The notes under the pieces: model-generated
Seen by the model: only the letters and a program-made list of their open reading frames with translations
Told to the model about the DNA's origin: nothing
The model's database searches: none
Program-made: the position numbers and the translations under genes
NCBI GenBank assembly: GCA_009776305.1
Contig: WRLY01000004.1
Location: 62,001 to 126,000 of the forward strand
DNA: 64,000 bases
Reading direction: 5' to 3'
DNA from: Oscillospiraceae bacterium
GTDB taxonomy: Bacteria > Bacillota > Clostridia > Oscillospirales > Ruminococcaceae
In this document: positions 48,850 to 58,220 of the stretch, one piece after another
Numbering within the stretch: the first letter of the stretch is position 1
Layout of the letters: each line of letters begins with the position of its first letter

Positions 48850-50118
48850 ATGCTTACAGCGGTAGTTGGAATTAACTGGGGCGACGAGGGCAAGGGGCGT
48901 ATGGTTGATTTGCTTTCGGAGGAATACGAAGTGATTTGTCGTTATCAGGGCGGCAATAACGCAGGGCATACTGTTATTAACGACAAGGGGAAATTCACCC
49001 TGAACCTCCTTCCGTCGGGCGTTCTGCGCGAAAGCACGGTAAACGTCATGGGCGCAGGTATGGTAATCAATATTGAGCATTTGTGCGGCGAAATCTCGAA
49101 GTTATCGGAAAAGGGCATAGCTTTAACCCCCGATAACTTGAAAATCAGCGATAAAGCCTTTATATGCCTACCCTATCACGTAAGGCAGGATATACTGGAA
49201 GAAGAACGGCTGAAAGACAAAAAATACGGTTCCACACGCCGCGGAATCGCGCCTGCCTACGGTGACAAGTACATGAAAAAAGGCTTGCGAACGGGCGACC
49301 TACTTGAACCTGAAACCTTAAAAGATAAGCTTTCCGCCATTCTCGAATGGAAAAACCTTACTCTGAAAAGTTATAATTCGTCTGAGGCAAATTTAACAGA
49401 ATTATTTAGCTGGCTTAACAAATTCGGCGCACTTATTCGTCCTTATATTACAGATACAACCGCGTATTTATCAGAAGCCTCAAAAAGCGGTAAAGCGCTA
49501 CTTTTTGAGGCGCAGCTCGGCGCTTTGCGGGATATTGATTATGGCATTTACCCCTATACTACGTCGTCGCAAACTTTAGCGTCTTATGCTGCAATCGGGG
49601 CGGGGATTCCCGGCGTCAAGCTTGACAGGGTGATTGGAGTTATGAAAGCTTATTCAAGCTGTGTAGGAGAAGGTCCGTTCGCCGTCGAAATGTTCGGTGA
49701 TGAAGCCGAAGCCCTGCGCGAAGCGGGCTTTGAATACGGAGCGGCGACAGGCAGACCCCGCAGGGTCGGCGGCTTTGATATTCCGGCAAGCCGTTACGGC
49801 ATACAAATTCAAGGAGCGGACGAAATCGCGCTGACAAAGTTAGACGTGCTTTCTTATATGGACAAAATTCCCGTCTGTACAGCCTATGAAATCGACGGTA
49901 TAAAAACCGATTCTTTTCCTGCAGGCGACAGGTTGACGAGGTCGAAACCGGTGATTGAATACTTAGACGGTTTCAAAACCGATATTTCAAAATGCCGTAA
50001 AACAGGTGATTTGCCCGATGCGGCGGTTAAATACATTGAGTTTATAGAAAAATCCGTGGGCTGTCCCGTAAAATACGTGTCGGTCGGGGCGGGGCGTGAT
50101 GATTATTTGACGAGGTGA
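48850..50118 (+). CDS. purA: adenylosuccinate synthase
   Basis: VVGINWGDEGKGRMVDLLSEEYEVICRYQGGNNAGHTV, GSTRRGIAPAYGDK. Confidence 0.98.
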   Translation: MLTAVVGINWGDEGKGRMVDLLSEEYEVICRYQGGNNAGHTVINDKGKFTLNLLPSGVLRESTVNVMGAGMVINIEHLCGEISKLSEKGIALTPDNLKISDKAFICLPYHVRQDILEEERLKDKKYGSTRRGIAPAYGDKYMKKGLRTGDLLEPETLKDKLSAILEWKNLTLKSYNSSEANLTELFSWLNKFGALIRPYITDTTAYLSEASKSGKALLFEAQLGALRDIDYGIYPYTTSSQTLASYAAIGAGIPGVKLDRVIGVMKAYSSCVGEGPFAVEMFGDEAEALREAGFEYGAATGRPRRVGGFDIPASRYGIQIQGADEIALTKLDVLSYMDKIPVCTAYEIDGIKTDSFPAGDRLTRSKPVIEYLDGFKTDISKCRKTGDLPDAAVKYIEFIEKSVGCPVKYVSVGAGRDDYLTR

Positions 50119-50130
50119 AAGGGTGATTTT

Positions 50131-50562
50131 GTGAAGCGGGTATATGTAAACGAAAAGTGGTGCTTAGGTTGTCATTTATGCGAATATTACTGCGCTTTCG
50201 CCGAAACCGGCGAAAAAGATATGGCACGGGCGCTTAGAGACGGCAAAATAAAGCCGAGGATTAACATAGAGGAAAAGGATGGCGTAAGTTTTGCCGTATC
50301 CTGCCGTCACTGCCCTGAGCCGTTATGCGTAAAGGGTTGTATTACGGGCGCACTGACTATAGCGGACGAGGTCATAACTGTTGACGATGACAGATGCGTA
50401 AGCTGTTATACCTGCATTTTAAGCTGTCCGTTCGGGGCAATTTCAACCTCCGACGACGGCGCGGTGCAAAAATGTGAGTTGTGCGTTAAGACAGCCGGAG
50501 GAATGCCCGCCTGCGTAAAGGGATGTCCCAACAACGCGATTGTTTTTGAAGAGAGAGGGTGA
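50131..50562 (+). CDS. 4Fe-4S ferredoxin-type subunit
   Basis: CLGCHLCEYYC, CRHCPEPLCVKGCITGAL, CVSCYTCILSCPFGAI, CELCVKTAGGMPACVKGCPNNAI. Confidence 0.92.
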   Translation: MKRVYVNEKWCLGCHLCEYYCAFAETGEKDMARALRDGKIKPRINIEEKDGVSFAVSCRHCPEPLCVKGCITGALTIADEVITVDDDRCVSCYTCILSCPFGAISTSDDGAVQKCELCVKTAGGMPACVKGCPNNAIVFEERG

Positions 50563-51821
50563 GTTTTTTGAGCTTTTCAGATAAGGCGAAATACATAATT
50601 ATCGGAAATTCCGCAGCGGGTATCGGCGCTACGGAGGGAATCCGTCAGGTTGATAAACAGGGTGAAATCACAATTATTACTGATGAAAAAGAGCATACAT
50701 ATTCCCGTCCGTTGATTTCCTACCTTTTGCTTGGTAAGGTCAGGCAGGAAACCATGAAGTACCGACCAGATAATTTTTATAAGCAAAATAATTGCTCTTT
50801 ATTGCATGGTTCTGTGACTGAAATCAACCCAAAAGAAAAGCAGGTGATTTTAGCCGACGGCAAACCGATTAAATATGACAAGCTGTTGGTTGCTACAGGC
50901 TCAAGGGCGTTTGTACCTCCTTTTGAGGGACTTGAAACGGTTAAAAACAAAACCACATTCATGAGTCTTGACGATGCGGTAAAGTTAGATAAAATGTTAA
51001 GTCAGAATCAATTGAATAAGCGCGTGCTGATTGTGGGAGCAGGGCTGATAGGTCTAAAATGCGCCGAGGGCATTTCTAAAAGCTCATCTAAAATAACAGT
51101 ACTTGACCTTGCACCGCAAATCCTGTCAAGCATTTTAGATGAGGGCGGCGCAAAACTTATGCAAAAGCATATTGAGGACAAGGGTATTGAATTTAAGCTG
51201 TCGGCAAATATCGGGTATTTTGAAGAAAACGCCGCCGTCCTAAAGAGCGGGGAAAAAATAGATTTTGATATTCTTGTCTTAGCCGTGGGTGTACGCCCGA
51301 ATACCGAATTACTTAAAGGCATAGCCGAAATTGAGCGAGGCATTGTTATAAACGCCAAATCCGAAACCACCGCGCCTGATATTTATTCGGCGGGCGACTG
51401 TACCCAAACCCTTGATGTGTCAAGCGGACAGGATAAAATCATGGCGCTGTTGCCGAACGCCTATATGCAGGGCGAATGTGCAGGGATTAACATGGCAGGC
51501 GGAGAAAAAGCTTTCGATAAGGCAATTCCGATGAATGCTGTCGGGTTTTTCGGCTTGCATGTAATTACGTCGGGGAATTATGACGGAGAGGTGTACTCCG
51601 AAAACACTGATAGCACTTACAAACAATTATTTTACAGCGATAATAAACTAAACGGCTATATTCTTATAGGCAATGTTGAAAAAGCGGGAATTTATACTGC
51701 CCTTATCCGTGAGCGCACGCTGCTTGACAGTATTGATTTCGAGCTTATATGTGAAAGACCGGGGCTTATGGCGTTTACCAAAGAGGAAAGATTCGCAAAA
51801 TTAGGGAGGTGCGCGGTTTGA
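50559..51821 (+). CDS. FAD-dependent pyridine nucleotide-disulfide oxidoreductase-type subunit
   Basis: IIGNSAAGIGATEGIRQVDKQGEITIITDE, LLVATGSRAFVPP, VLIVGAGLIGLKCAEG, DIYSAGDC. Confidence 0.92.
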   Translation: MSFLSFSDKAKYIIIGNSAAGIGATEGIRQVDKQGEITIITDEKEHTYSRPLISYLLLGKVRQETMKYRPDNFYKQNNCSLLHGSVTEINPKEKQVILADGKPIKYDKLLVATGSRAFVPPFEGLETVKNKTTFMSLDDAVKLDKMLSQNQLNKRVLIVGAGLIGLKCAEGISKSSSKITVLDLAPQILSSILDEGGAKLMQKHIEDKGIEFKLSANIGYFEENAAVLKSGEKIDFDILVLAVGVRPNTELLKGIAEIERGIVINAKSETTAPDIYSAGDCTQTLDVSSGQDKIMALLPNAYMQGECAGINMAGGEKAFDKAIPMNAVGFFGLHVITSGNYDGEVYSENTDSTYKQLFYSDNKLNGYILIGNVEKAGIYTALIRERTLLDSIDFELICERPGLMAFTKEERFAKLGRCAV

Positions 51822-51962
51822 AAAAAATCTCAAGTATTAGAGGAGAAATATTTCACCGCTCGTTGGTGTTTGCAGAGGATGGTGTTTAGTTTGAAAAAAG
51901 AACAAGTACAAGAGGAAAAATATTTCACCACTCGTTGATACTTGAAGAGGATGGTAATTAAT
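51818..51962 (+). repeat. tandem intercistronic repeat copies B (51818-51890) and C (51891-51962)
   Basis: TTGAAAAAAATCTCAAGTATTAGAGGAGAAATATTTCACCGCTCG... and TTGAAAAAAGAACAAGTACAAGAGGAAAAATATTTCACCACTCG..., related to copy A. Confidence 0.87.
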
Positions 51963-52628
51963 ATGGTAATAGAGAATTGCTTGGGACAGCGATATATCGG
52001 TTGCGCCATGAAAGACGGAATCGTAACAGTCAACGGTACGCCCGGGAACGCATTAGGCGCCTATTTGGACGGCGGGATTATTGAAGTGAACGGCAACGCG
52101 CAGGACGCTGTCGGCGACACCATGAACGACGGTAAAATCATTATTCACGGAAACGCGGGGGACGCACTTGGCTATGCTATGCGCGGCGGTGAAATTTTTG
52201 TGCGGGGGAACGCGGGATACCGAACCGGCATACACATGAAAGAATATAAGGATAAAAAGCCTGTAATTATAATAGGCGGCAGGGTCGGTAGCTTTTTGGG
52301 TGAATATTTGGCGGGCGGCTTGATTGTGGTGCTGGGTATTGATTCGGAAAATTTTAATAATTCTGACGGCGTACCGGTCGGCAACTTCACCGGGACGGGT
52401 ATGCACGGCGGTAAAATCTTTATCCGAACATCGAAAGAGTTGGCAAACCTGCCCGCGCAGGTTATTGAGAATATCGCGTCAAAAGAGGATATGGAAGAAA
52501 TAAAACAACACATATCCGAATTTTGCAGGTGTTTTAAAATCGACATTGATATGGTCATGAAAGATAAGTTTTATGTACTGAAACCCAACGCGAAAAACCC
52601 GTATAAACAGCTCTACACCGCTAATTAG
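51963..52628 (+). CDS. glutamate synthase GXGXG-domain subunit
   Basis: Repeated beta-helix GxxxG units: GNALGAYLDGGIIEVNGNAQDAVGDTMNDGKIIIHGNAGDALGYAMRGGEIFVRGNAGYRTGIHM. Confidence 0.93.
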   Translation: MVIENCLGQRYIGCAMKDGIVTVNGTPGNALGAYLDGGIIEVNGNAQDAVGDTMNDGKIIIHGNAGDALGYAMRGGEIFVRGNAGYRTGIHMKEYKDKKPVIIIGGRVGSFLGEYLAGGLIVVLGIDSENFNNSDGVPVGNFTGTGMHGGKIFIRTSKELANLPAQVIENIASKEDMEEIKQHISEFCRCFKIDIDMVMKDKFYVLKPNAKNPYKQLYTAN

Positions 52629-52657
52629 TAATACTTTGAGAGGACTTTGAAAAGCCT

Positions 52658-54046
52658 ATGGCAATAGATGGTAAACTTCATGAGGAATGTGCCGTTTTCG
52701 GGGTCGGGTTGAGAGCGGACATTACCCTAACTGTGAATGAAGCCGCCGGTATTACATATAACGGCTTATTAGCTTTACAGCACAGAGGTCAGGAGGGGGC
52801 GGGTATTGCCGTCGCCTATGAAAACCAAATATCGTGTCATAAAGACTTAGGGCTTGTCAGCGAGGTGTTTTCAACCGAGGTGCTTGACAGTTTCCCTAAA
52901 GGGAGAACCGCCGTCGGACACACCCGGTATTCCACCACAGGCGGCAGTACAAGAGAAAATGTCGGACCTTTTGTCGCCGATTATCTCACGGGGCGTATTG
53001 CCGCCGCTCATAACGGAAATATTACCAATGCGGAGGAAATCCGCACAAAACTGCGGCAAAACGGACTGCAATTCGGTGCAACAAGCGACAGCGAGGTAGT
53101 TTCATCACTTATAGCATTTTGCATTACTAAAGAGCAAAACACACTATCGGGCGTAATAAAAGCCGCCCTGTTATTGAAAGGTGCATTTTCGCTTGTTATA
53201 GCGAGCGGCAAGGATAAGCTGATTGCCGTCCGAGACCCGAACGGTTTCCGTCCGCTTTGCATAGGAAAAAACCAATCTGGATATGCTGTTGCGTCGGAGA
53301 GTTGCGCTTTGGACGTCTGCGGATTTGAGTTTTTGCGCGATGTTAAGCTGGGCGAGGTTATTGTTATACAAAACGGCGAAATAATATGCCAGGGCATTAC
53401 ATTATCAGGAGAAGAAAAAGGTTGCGGGCTTTGTATTTTTGAGTATGTTTATTTCGGAAGACCCGATTCGGTCATTGACGGGCTTTCGGTGTACGACGCA
53501 AGGTTCAACATGGGGGCTGTATTAGCGGAGGAATGTCCCGCCGACGCCGATATAGTCTGCGGCGTACCCGACAGCGGACTTGACGCCGCCGCGGGTTACA
53601 GCGCGAGAAGCGGAATACAGCTTGCGGCAGGGTTTGTGAAAAACCGTTATATCGGAAGAAGTTTCATATACCCGTCGCAGACGCAACGGGACAGTGCGGT
53701 ACGGCAAAAGCTTAACCCCCTGACAGCAAATATAAAAGGGCAGAGGGTTGTTTTAGTGGACGATTCCATTGTTCGGGGTACTACAAGCGAAAAGATTGTA
53801 AGAAGTCTCAAAAGCGCGGGTGCAAAGGAAGTCCACATGAGAATATCTTCCCCGCCTTTTCTTCATGCCTGCCACTACGGAACTGATATAGATAACGAGG
53901 AAAACCTAATTGCCAATAAGATGCGACTGGATGAAATTTGCAGGGAAATCGGTGCGGACAGCTTAGGCTATATAAGCTTAGACGGACTAAAACAAGCCTG
54001 CGGCAAATGCACTCTGCCTTTTTGCACAGCCTGCTTTAAAAAATAA
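52658..54046 (+). CDS. purF: amidophosphoribosyltransferase
   Basis: EECAVFGVGL..., GLLALQHRGQEGAGIAV, VLVDDSIVRGTTSEKIVRSLKSAGAKEVHMRISSPP. Confidence 0.97.
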   Translation: MAIDGKLHEECAVFGVGLRADITLTVNEAAGITYNGLLALQHRGQEGAGIAVAYENQISCHKDLGLVSEVFSTEVLDSFPKGRTAVGHTRYSTTGGSTRENVGPFVADYLTGRIAAAHNGNITNAEEIRTKLRQNGLQFGATSDSEVVSSLIAFCITKEQNTLSGVIKAALLLKGAFSLVIASGKDKLIAVRDPNGFRPLCIGKNQSGYAVASESCALDVCGFEFLRDVKLGEVIVIQNGEIICQGITLSGEEKGCGLCIFEYVYFGRPDSVIDGLSVYDARFNMGAVLAEECPADADIVCGVPDSGLDAAAGYSARSGIQLAAGFVKNRYIGRSFIYPSQTQRDSAVRQKLNPLTANIKGQRVVLVDDSIVRGTTSEKIVRSLKSAGAKEVHMRISSPPFLHACHYGTDIDNEENLIANKMRLDEICREIGADSLGYISLDGLKQACGKCTLPFCTACFKK

Positions 54047-54061
54047 ATGGAGGACACTACA

Positions 54062-55117
54062 ATGAAGACAGCGTATTTAATCTTAGAAAACGGCGCGGTG
54101 TTTGAGGGGAAATCTTTCGGGCATGAGGGAGAAACAACAGGCGAGGTGGTTTTTGCGACCGGTATGACCGGCTATTTGGAAACCCTGACCGACCCCAGTT
54201 ATTACGGGCAAATCATTCTTCAGACTTTCCCTTTAATCGGCAACTACGGTGTAATCCCCTCGGATTTTGAAAGCGCGGCTATAAGCGCCAAAGCCTATAT
54301 TGTTAAACATCCGTGTCAGGAGCCCTCTAATTTCAGAAGCGAGGGTACTCTTGACGCTTTTTTAAGGGAGCGCGGAATCGTGGGGCTTTATGGTATAGAT
54401 ACAAGGGCGCTTACAAGAATCATTCGTGATAATGGTGTTATGAACGGGAAAATCACATTGTCAAAGCCGACAGAAGCCGACCGTGAAGAAACCGAAACCT
54501 ACCGAGTTCAAAATGCCGTCGCCGCCGTATCGTCAAAATCGGCTGTCAGGATAAGCGAGGGGCGCCGCAGAATTGCATTAACAGATTTCGGCGCGAAGGG
54601 CGGGATTGCAGATGAGCTGATTTCGCGTGATTGCGAGGTCTGGACTTTTCCGTATAGCGCAACGGCAGAGCAAATTATGCAAATTAAACCTGACGGAATT
54701 ATGCTCTCCAACGGACCGGGCGACCCTGCCGCTTTGGAAAATCAACCTCTTGTGGAAACAATTCGCGAACTGCAAAAAAGCGGCGCACCGATTTTCGGGA
54801 TTTGCCTCGGACATCAACTGTTGGCTATGGCAAACGGCTACAAAACCGAGAAACTCAAATTCGGGCATAGGGGGGCAAATCAGCCTGTCAAGGATTTATC
54901 CGCCGGGCGGATATACATCACCTCTCAAAACCACGGTTATACAGTGATTGCCAAAGACAGCGCGTTTGTTAATGTAAATGACCGAAGTTGCGAGGGCTTA
55001 GATTACGGCAATTCATTTTCAGTGCAATTTCACCCCGAAGCGCGGGGCGGTCCGCTTGATACTAACTTTTTATTCGATAAATTCATAGAAAGGATAGCTC
55101 ATTATGCCGTTAAATAA
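54062..55117 (+). CDS. carA: carbamoyl-phosphate synthase small subunit
   Basis: AYLILENGAVFEGKSFG, GEVVFATGMTGYLETLTDPSY, GICLGHQLLAMANG, QFHPEARGGPLDTNFLFD. Confidence 0.97.
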   Translation: MKTAYLILENGAVFEGKSFGHEGETTGEVVFATGMTGYLETLTDPSYYGQIILQTFPLIGNYGVIPSDFESAAISAKAYIVKHPCQEPSNFRSEGTLDAFLRERGIVGLYGIDTRALTRIIRDNGVMNGKITLSKPTEADREETETYRVQNAVAAVSSKSAVRISEGRRRIALTDFGAKGGIADELISRDCEVWTFPYSATAEQIMQIKPDGIMLSNGPGDPAALENQPLVETIRELQKSGAPIFGICLGHQLLAMANGYKTEKLKFGHRGANQPVKDLSAGRIYITSQNHGYTVIAKDSAFVNVNDRSCEGLDYGNSFSVQFHPEARGGPLDTNFLFDKFIERIAHYAVK

Positions 55118-58100
55118 AAACATCAAAAAGGTAATGGTAATAGGCTCAGGACCGATTGTAATCGGTCAGGCGGCTGAATTCGACTATGCGGGAACACAGG
55201 CTTGCCGCGTGTTAAGCGAGGACGGAATTGAAATAGTCTTAGTCAACTCAAACCCTGCCACAATAATGACCGACAGCAATATAGCGGATAAAATCTACAT
55301 TGAACCGCTGACATTGACGACGATTAAGCGCATTATTGAAAAGGAGCGCCCTGACAGCATTTTGTCGGGACTTGGCGGGCAGACCGGGCTTACGCTGTGT
55401 ATGCGGCTTGCCAAGGAGGGCTTTCTTGAAAAAATGGGGGTTCGCCTGCTCGGCTCATCGCCCGAAACTATTGACAAAGCCGAAGACAGGCAGTTATTTA
55501 AAGAAACCATGCAATCTATTCATCAACCCTGTATCCCTTCGGTCATCGCGGGCGATGTTGAAACCGCGGTCAATTTTATGAAAGAAATCGGGGATTCGGT
55601 CATTGTCAGACCCGCCTTTACCTTAGGGGGGAGCGGCGGGGGAATCGCCCATAACGAAGAAGAACTGCGGGAAATCGCCGCAAACGGTCTCGCACTTTCC
55701 CCCATCACCCAGATTTTGGTGGAAAAATCCATAGAGGGGTGGAAAGAAATCGAGTTTGAGGTTATGCGGGACAAAGCCGACAACGCGATTATAGTTTGCT
55801 CAATGGAGAATTTTGACCCCGTTGGCGTACATACCGGCGACAGTATCGTAATTGCGCCTTGCGTCACACTTGCCGATAAGGAATACCAAATGCTTCGCAC
55901 CGCCTCTTTGAACATAATCCGCTCCCTTGGTGTTGAGGGGGGCTGTAATGTACAATTAGCCCTCAATCCTCACAGCTTTGAATACGCAGTAATAGAAGTC
56001 AATCCCAGAGTATCCCGTTCATCGGCGTTAGCAAGCAAAGCGACGGGATACCCCATTGCCAAAGCGGCTACCAAAATAGCAATCGGCTATACCCTTGACG
56101 AAATCCCTAACGCCATTACCGGCACCACTTTCGCCGCTTTTGAGCCGGCGCTTGACTATGTTGCGGTTAAACTCCCCAAATGGCCTTTTGATAAATTTGT
56201 GTACGCACATAAGAATTTGGGAACGCAAATGAAAGCTACAGGCGAGGTTATGGCAATCGCCGATTGTTTTGAAGACGCATTATTAAAAGCCGTGCGAGGT
56301 GCGGAAATCGGCTTGAACACCTTGAACTTACCGCATTTGTCAGCAAAGACAGACGCTGAAATCTGTGAAATGCTCTACCCTGTAACCGACGAGCGTTTAT
56401 TTGCCCTCTACGAAGCTATAAAACGCGGCGTAAGCATTGACGAACTGCACCGGATAACAAAAGTTGACCGTTGGTTTTTATATGGGTTGAAAAACATTAA
56501 AGACAATGAGCAATTGTCCGCTGTCCGTTGTCCGTTGTTCAAGATGGTTGATACCTGCGCCGCCGAATTTGAGGCTAAAACGCCCTATTTCTACTCTGTA
56601 ACAAATGGCACGGAGGATGAGGCGTTGCCTTTTATAGAAAAAAGTCGTAAACCCCGAATTGTAGTTTTAGGTAGCGGACCTATAAGAATCGGACAGGGAA
56701 TTGAATTCGACTACGCCTGCGTTCATTGCGCCTGGACGCTGAAAAGTATGGGCTATGAGGTTATTGTAATCAATAACAACCCCGAAACGGTATCAACTGA
56801 TTTTGACACCGCCGACAGACTGTATTTTGAGCCGCTCTATATTGACGACGTTATGAATATTATAGAAATTGAAAAGCCGGTCGGCGTAATTGTCGCTTTC
56901 GGCGGGGGTACCGCAATCAAGCTCACAAAGAAACTGCATGAGAACGGCGTTAAAATAATAGGCACAACGGCGGACAGCATTGATATATGCGAAGACCGCG
57001 AGCGTTTTGACCATCTTTTGGAACAGCTCGGGATAAAACGCCCCAAAGGTTTCGGGATTTTTACCGAAGAAGAAGCCCTGTCAGTCGCCAAAAAATTAGG
57101 CTATCCCGTGCTTATGCGCCCATCTTATGTGCTGGGCGGTCAGAATATGATTATCGCCTTTTCACCTGAAGATATACACGAATATATGGAAATTATTCTG
57201 CGCCGCAAACAGGAGAATCCCGTGCTGATTGACAAGTATCTTGAAGGAACCGAAATAGAGGTTGACGCCATACACGACGGAAAAGACGTGCTGATTCCGG
57301 GTATTATGGAGCATATTGAGCGCACAGGGGTACACTCGGGCGACAGCATAGCCGTTTATCCCACGGTAAATGTAGATGAAACCGCTGTAAAAAAGCTGTT
57401 TGAGCTTACCGAAAAAATCTGCAAGGCGCTTGATGTGAGGGGACTGATTAATATTCAGTACGTCCTTTATGAAAATGAAATCTATGTAATAGAAGTCAAT
57501 CCCCGCGCTTCGCGTACCGTTCCTTACATAAGCAAGGTTACGGGGATTCCCATGTGCGAGCTTGCCACAAAGACGAGTATGGGGGAAACCCTTGAAAGCT
57601 TGGGTTATAAAAGTGGTATTGCCGACATTCCGCCCTATCACGCGGTAAAAGTCCCTGTATTTTCGTTTGAGAAGTTAGCGGGGCTTGACACCCATTTAGG
57701 ACCTGAAATGAAGTCCACAGGCGAGGTTTTGGGCATAGGAAAAAGCCTTGAAGAATCGCTTTATAAGGGGCTTGTCGCCGCAGGCTATAAAATCCACAAA
57801 AGCGGCGGCGCACTGATTACAGTCCGCGACAGTGATAAAGCCGAAATTACGGACGTGGCTGAGAAATTCGTCAAGTACGGTTTTTCACTTTACGCAACAA
57901 AGGGGACGGCAAAGTTTCTTTTGCAAAAAGGTTTTGATGTTCACACGGTAGAGAAAATTAGCGATTCACAGGATAACAATACCTCAACCCTGCTCGAAAG
58001 CGGTAAAATCAGCTACATTGTTTCTACTTCCGAGAAAGGCAGAGACCCCGCCTTTGACGATGTGAAAATCCGCAGAAAAGCCTGCGCCCTCGGAATCCCC

Positions 58101-58220
58101 TGTCTGACTTCCGTGGATACGGCGAACGCGCTTGCGGATAGTTTGCTTTCGGGGTACAATGAGGAGAATACCGAGCTTATAGATATAAATACAATTCACG
58201 AAAAACCGGTGAAATTATGA
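55104..58220 (+). CDS. carB: carbamoyl-phosphate synthase large subunit (with shortened central region)
   Basis: IKKVMVIGSGPIVIGQAAEFDYAGTQACRVLSEDGIEIVLVNSNPATIMTD; second half IVVLGSGPIRIGQGIEFDYACVHC. Confidence 0.96.
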   Translation: MPLNKNIKKVMVIGSGPIVIGQAAEFDYAGTQACRVLSEDGIEIVLVNSNPATIMTDSNIADKIYIEPLTLTTIKRIIEKERPDSILSGLGGQTGLTLCMRLAKEGFLEKMGVRLLGSSPETIDKAEDRQLFKETMQSIHQPCIPSVIAGDVETAVNFMKEIGDSVIVRPAFTLGGSGGGIAHNEEELREIAANGLALSPITQILVEKSIEGWKEIEFEVMRDKADNAIIVCSMENFDPVGVHTGDSIVIAPCVTLADKEYQMLRTASLNIIRSLGVEGGCNVQLALNPHSFEYAVIEVNPRVSRSSALASKATGYPIAKAATKIAIGYTLDEIPNAITGTTFAAFEPALDYVAVKLPKWPFDKFVYAHKNLGTQMKATGEVMAIADCFEDALLKAVRGAEIGLNTLNLPHLSAKTDAEICEMLYPVTDERLFALYEAIKRGVSIDELHRITKVDRWFLYGLKNIKDNEQLSAVRCPLFKMVDTCAAEFEAKTPYFYSVTNGTEDEALPFIEKSRKPRIVVLGSGPIRIGQGIEFDYACVHCAWTLKSMGYEVIVINNNPETVSTDFDTADRLYFEPLYIDDVMNIIEIEKPVGVIVAFGGGTAIKLTKKLHENGVKIIGTTADSIDICEDRERFDHLLEQLGIKRPKGFGIFTEEEALSVAKKLGYPVLMRPSYVLGGQNMIIAFSPEDIHEYMEIILRRKQENPVLIDKYLEGTEIEVDAIHDGKDVLIPGIMEHIERTGVHSGDSIAVYPTVNVDETAVKKLFELTEKICKALDVRGLINIQYVLYENEIYVIEVNPRASRTVPYISKVTGIPMCELATKTSMGETLESLGYKSGIADIPPYHAVKVPVFSFEKLAGLDTHLGPEMKSTGEVLGIGKSLEESLYKGLVAAGYKIHKSGGALITVRDSDKAEITDVAEKFVKYGFSLYATKGTAKFLLQKGFDVHTVEKISDSQDNNTSTLLESGKISYIVSTSEKGRDPAFDDVKIRRKACALGIPCLTSVDTANALADSLLSGYNEENTELIDINTIHEKPVKL
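56515..56542 (+). repeat. heptanucleotide tandem repeat inside carB
   Basis: TGTCCGC TGTCCGT TGTCCGT TGTTCAA in frame with carB (reads LSAVRCPLFK). Confidence 0.8.

Noticed and set aside
57162-57641. 159-aa minus-strand ORF
   Set aside because: Antisense to carB.
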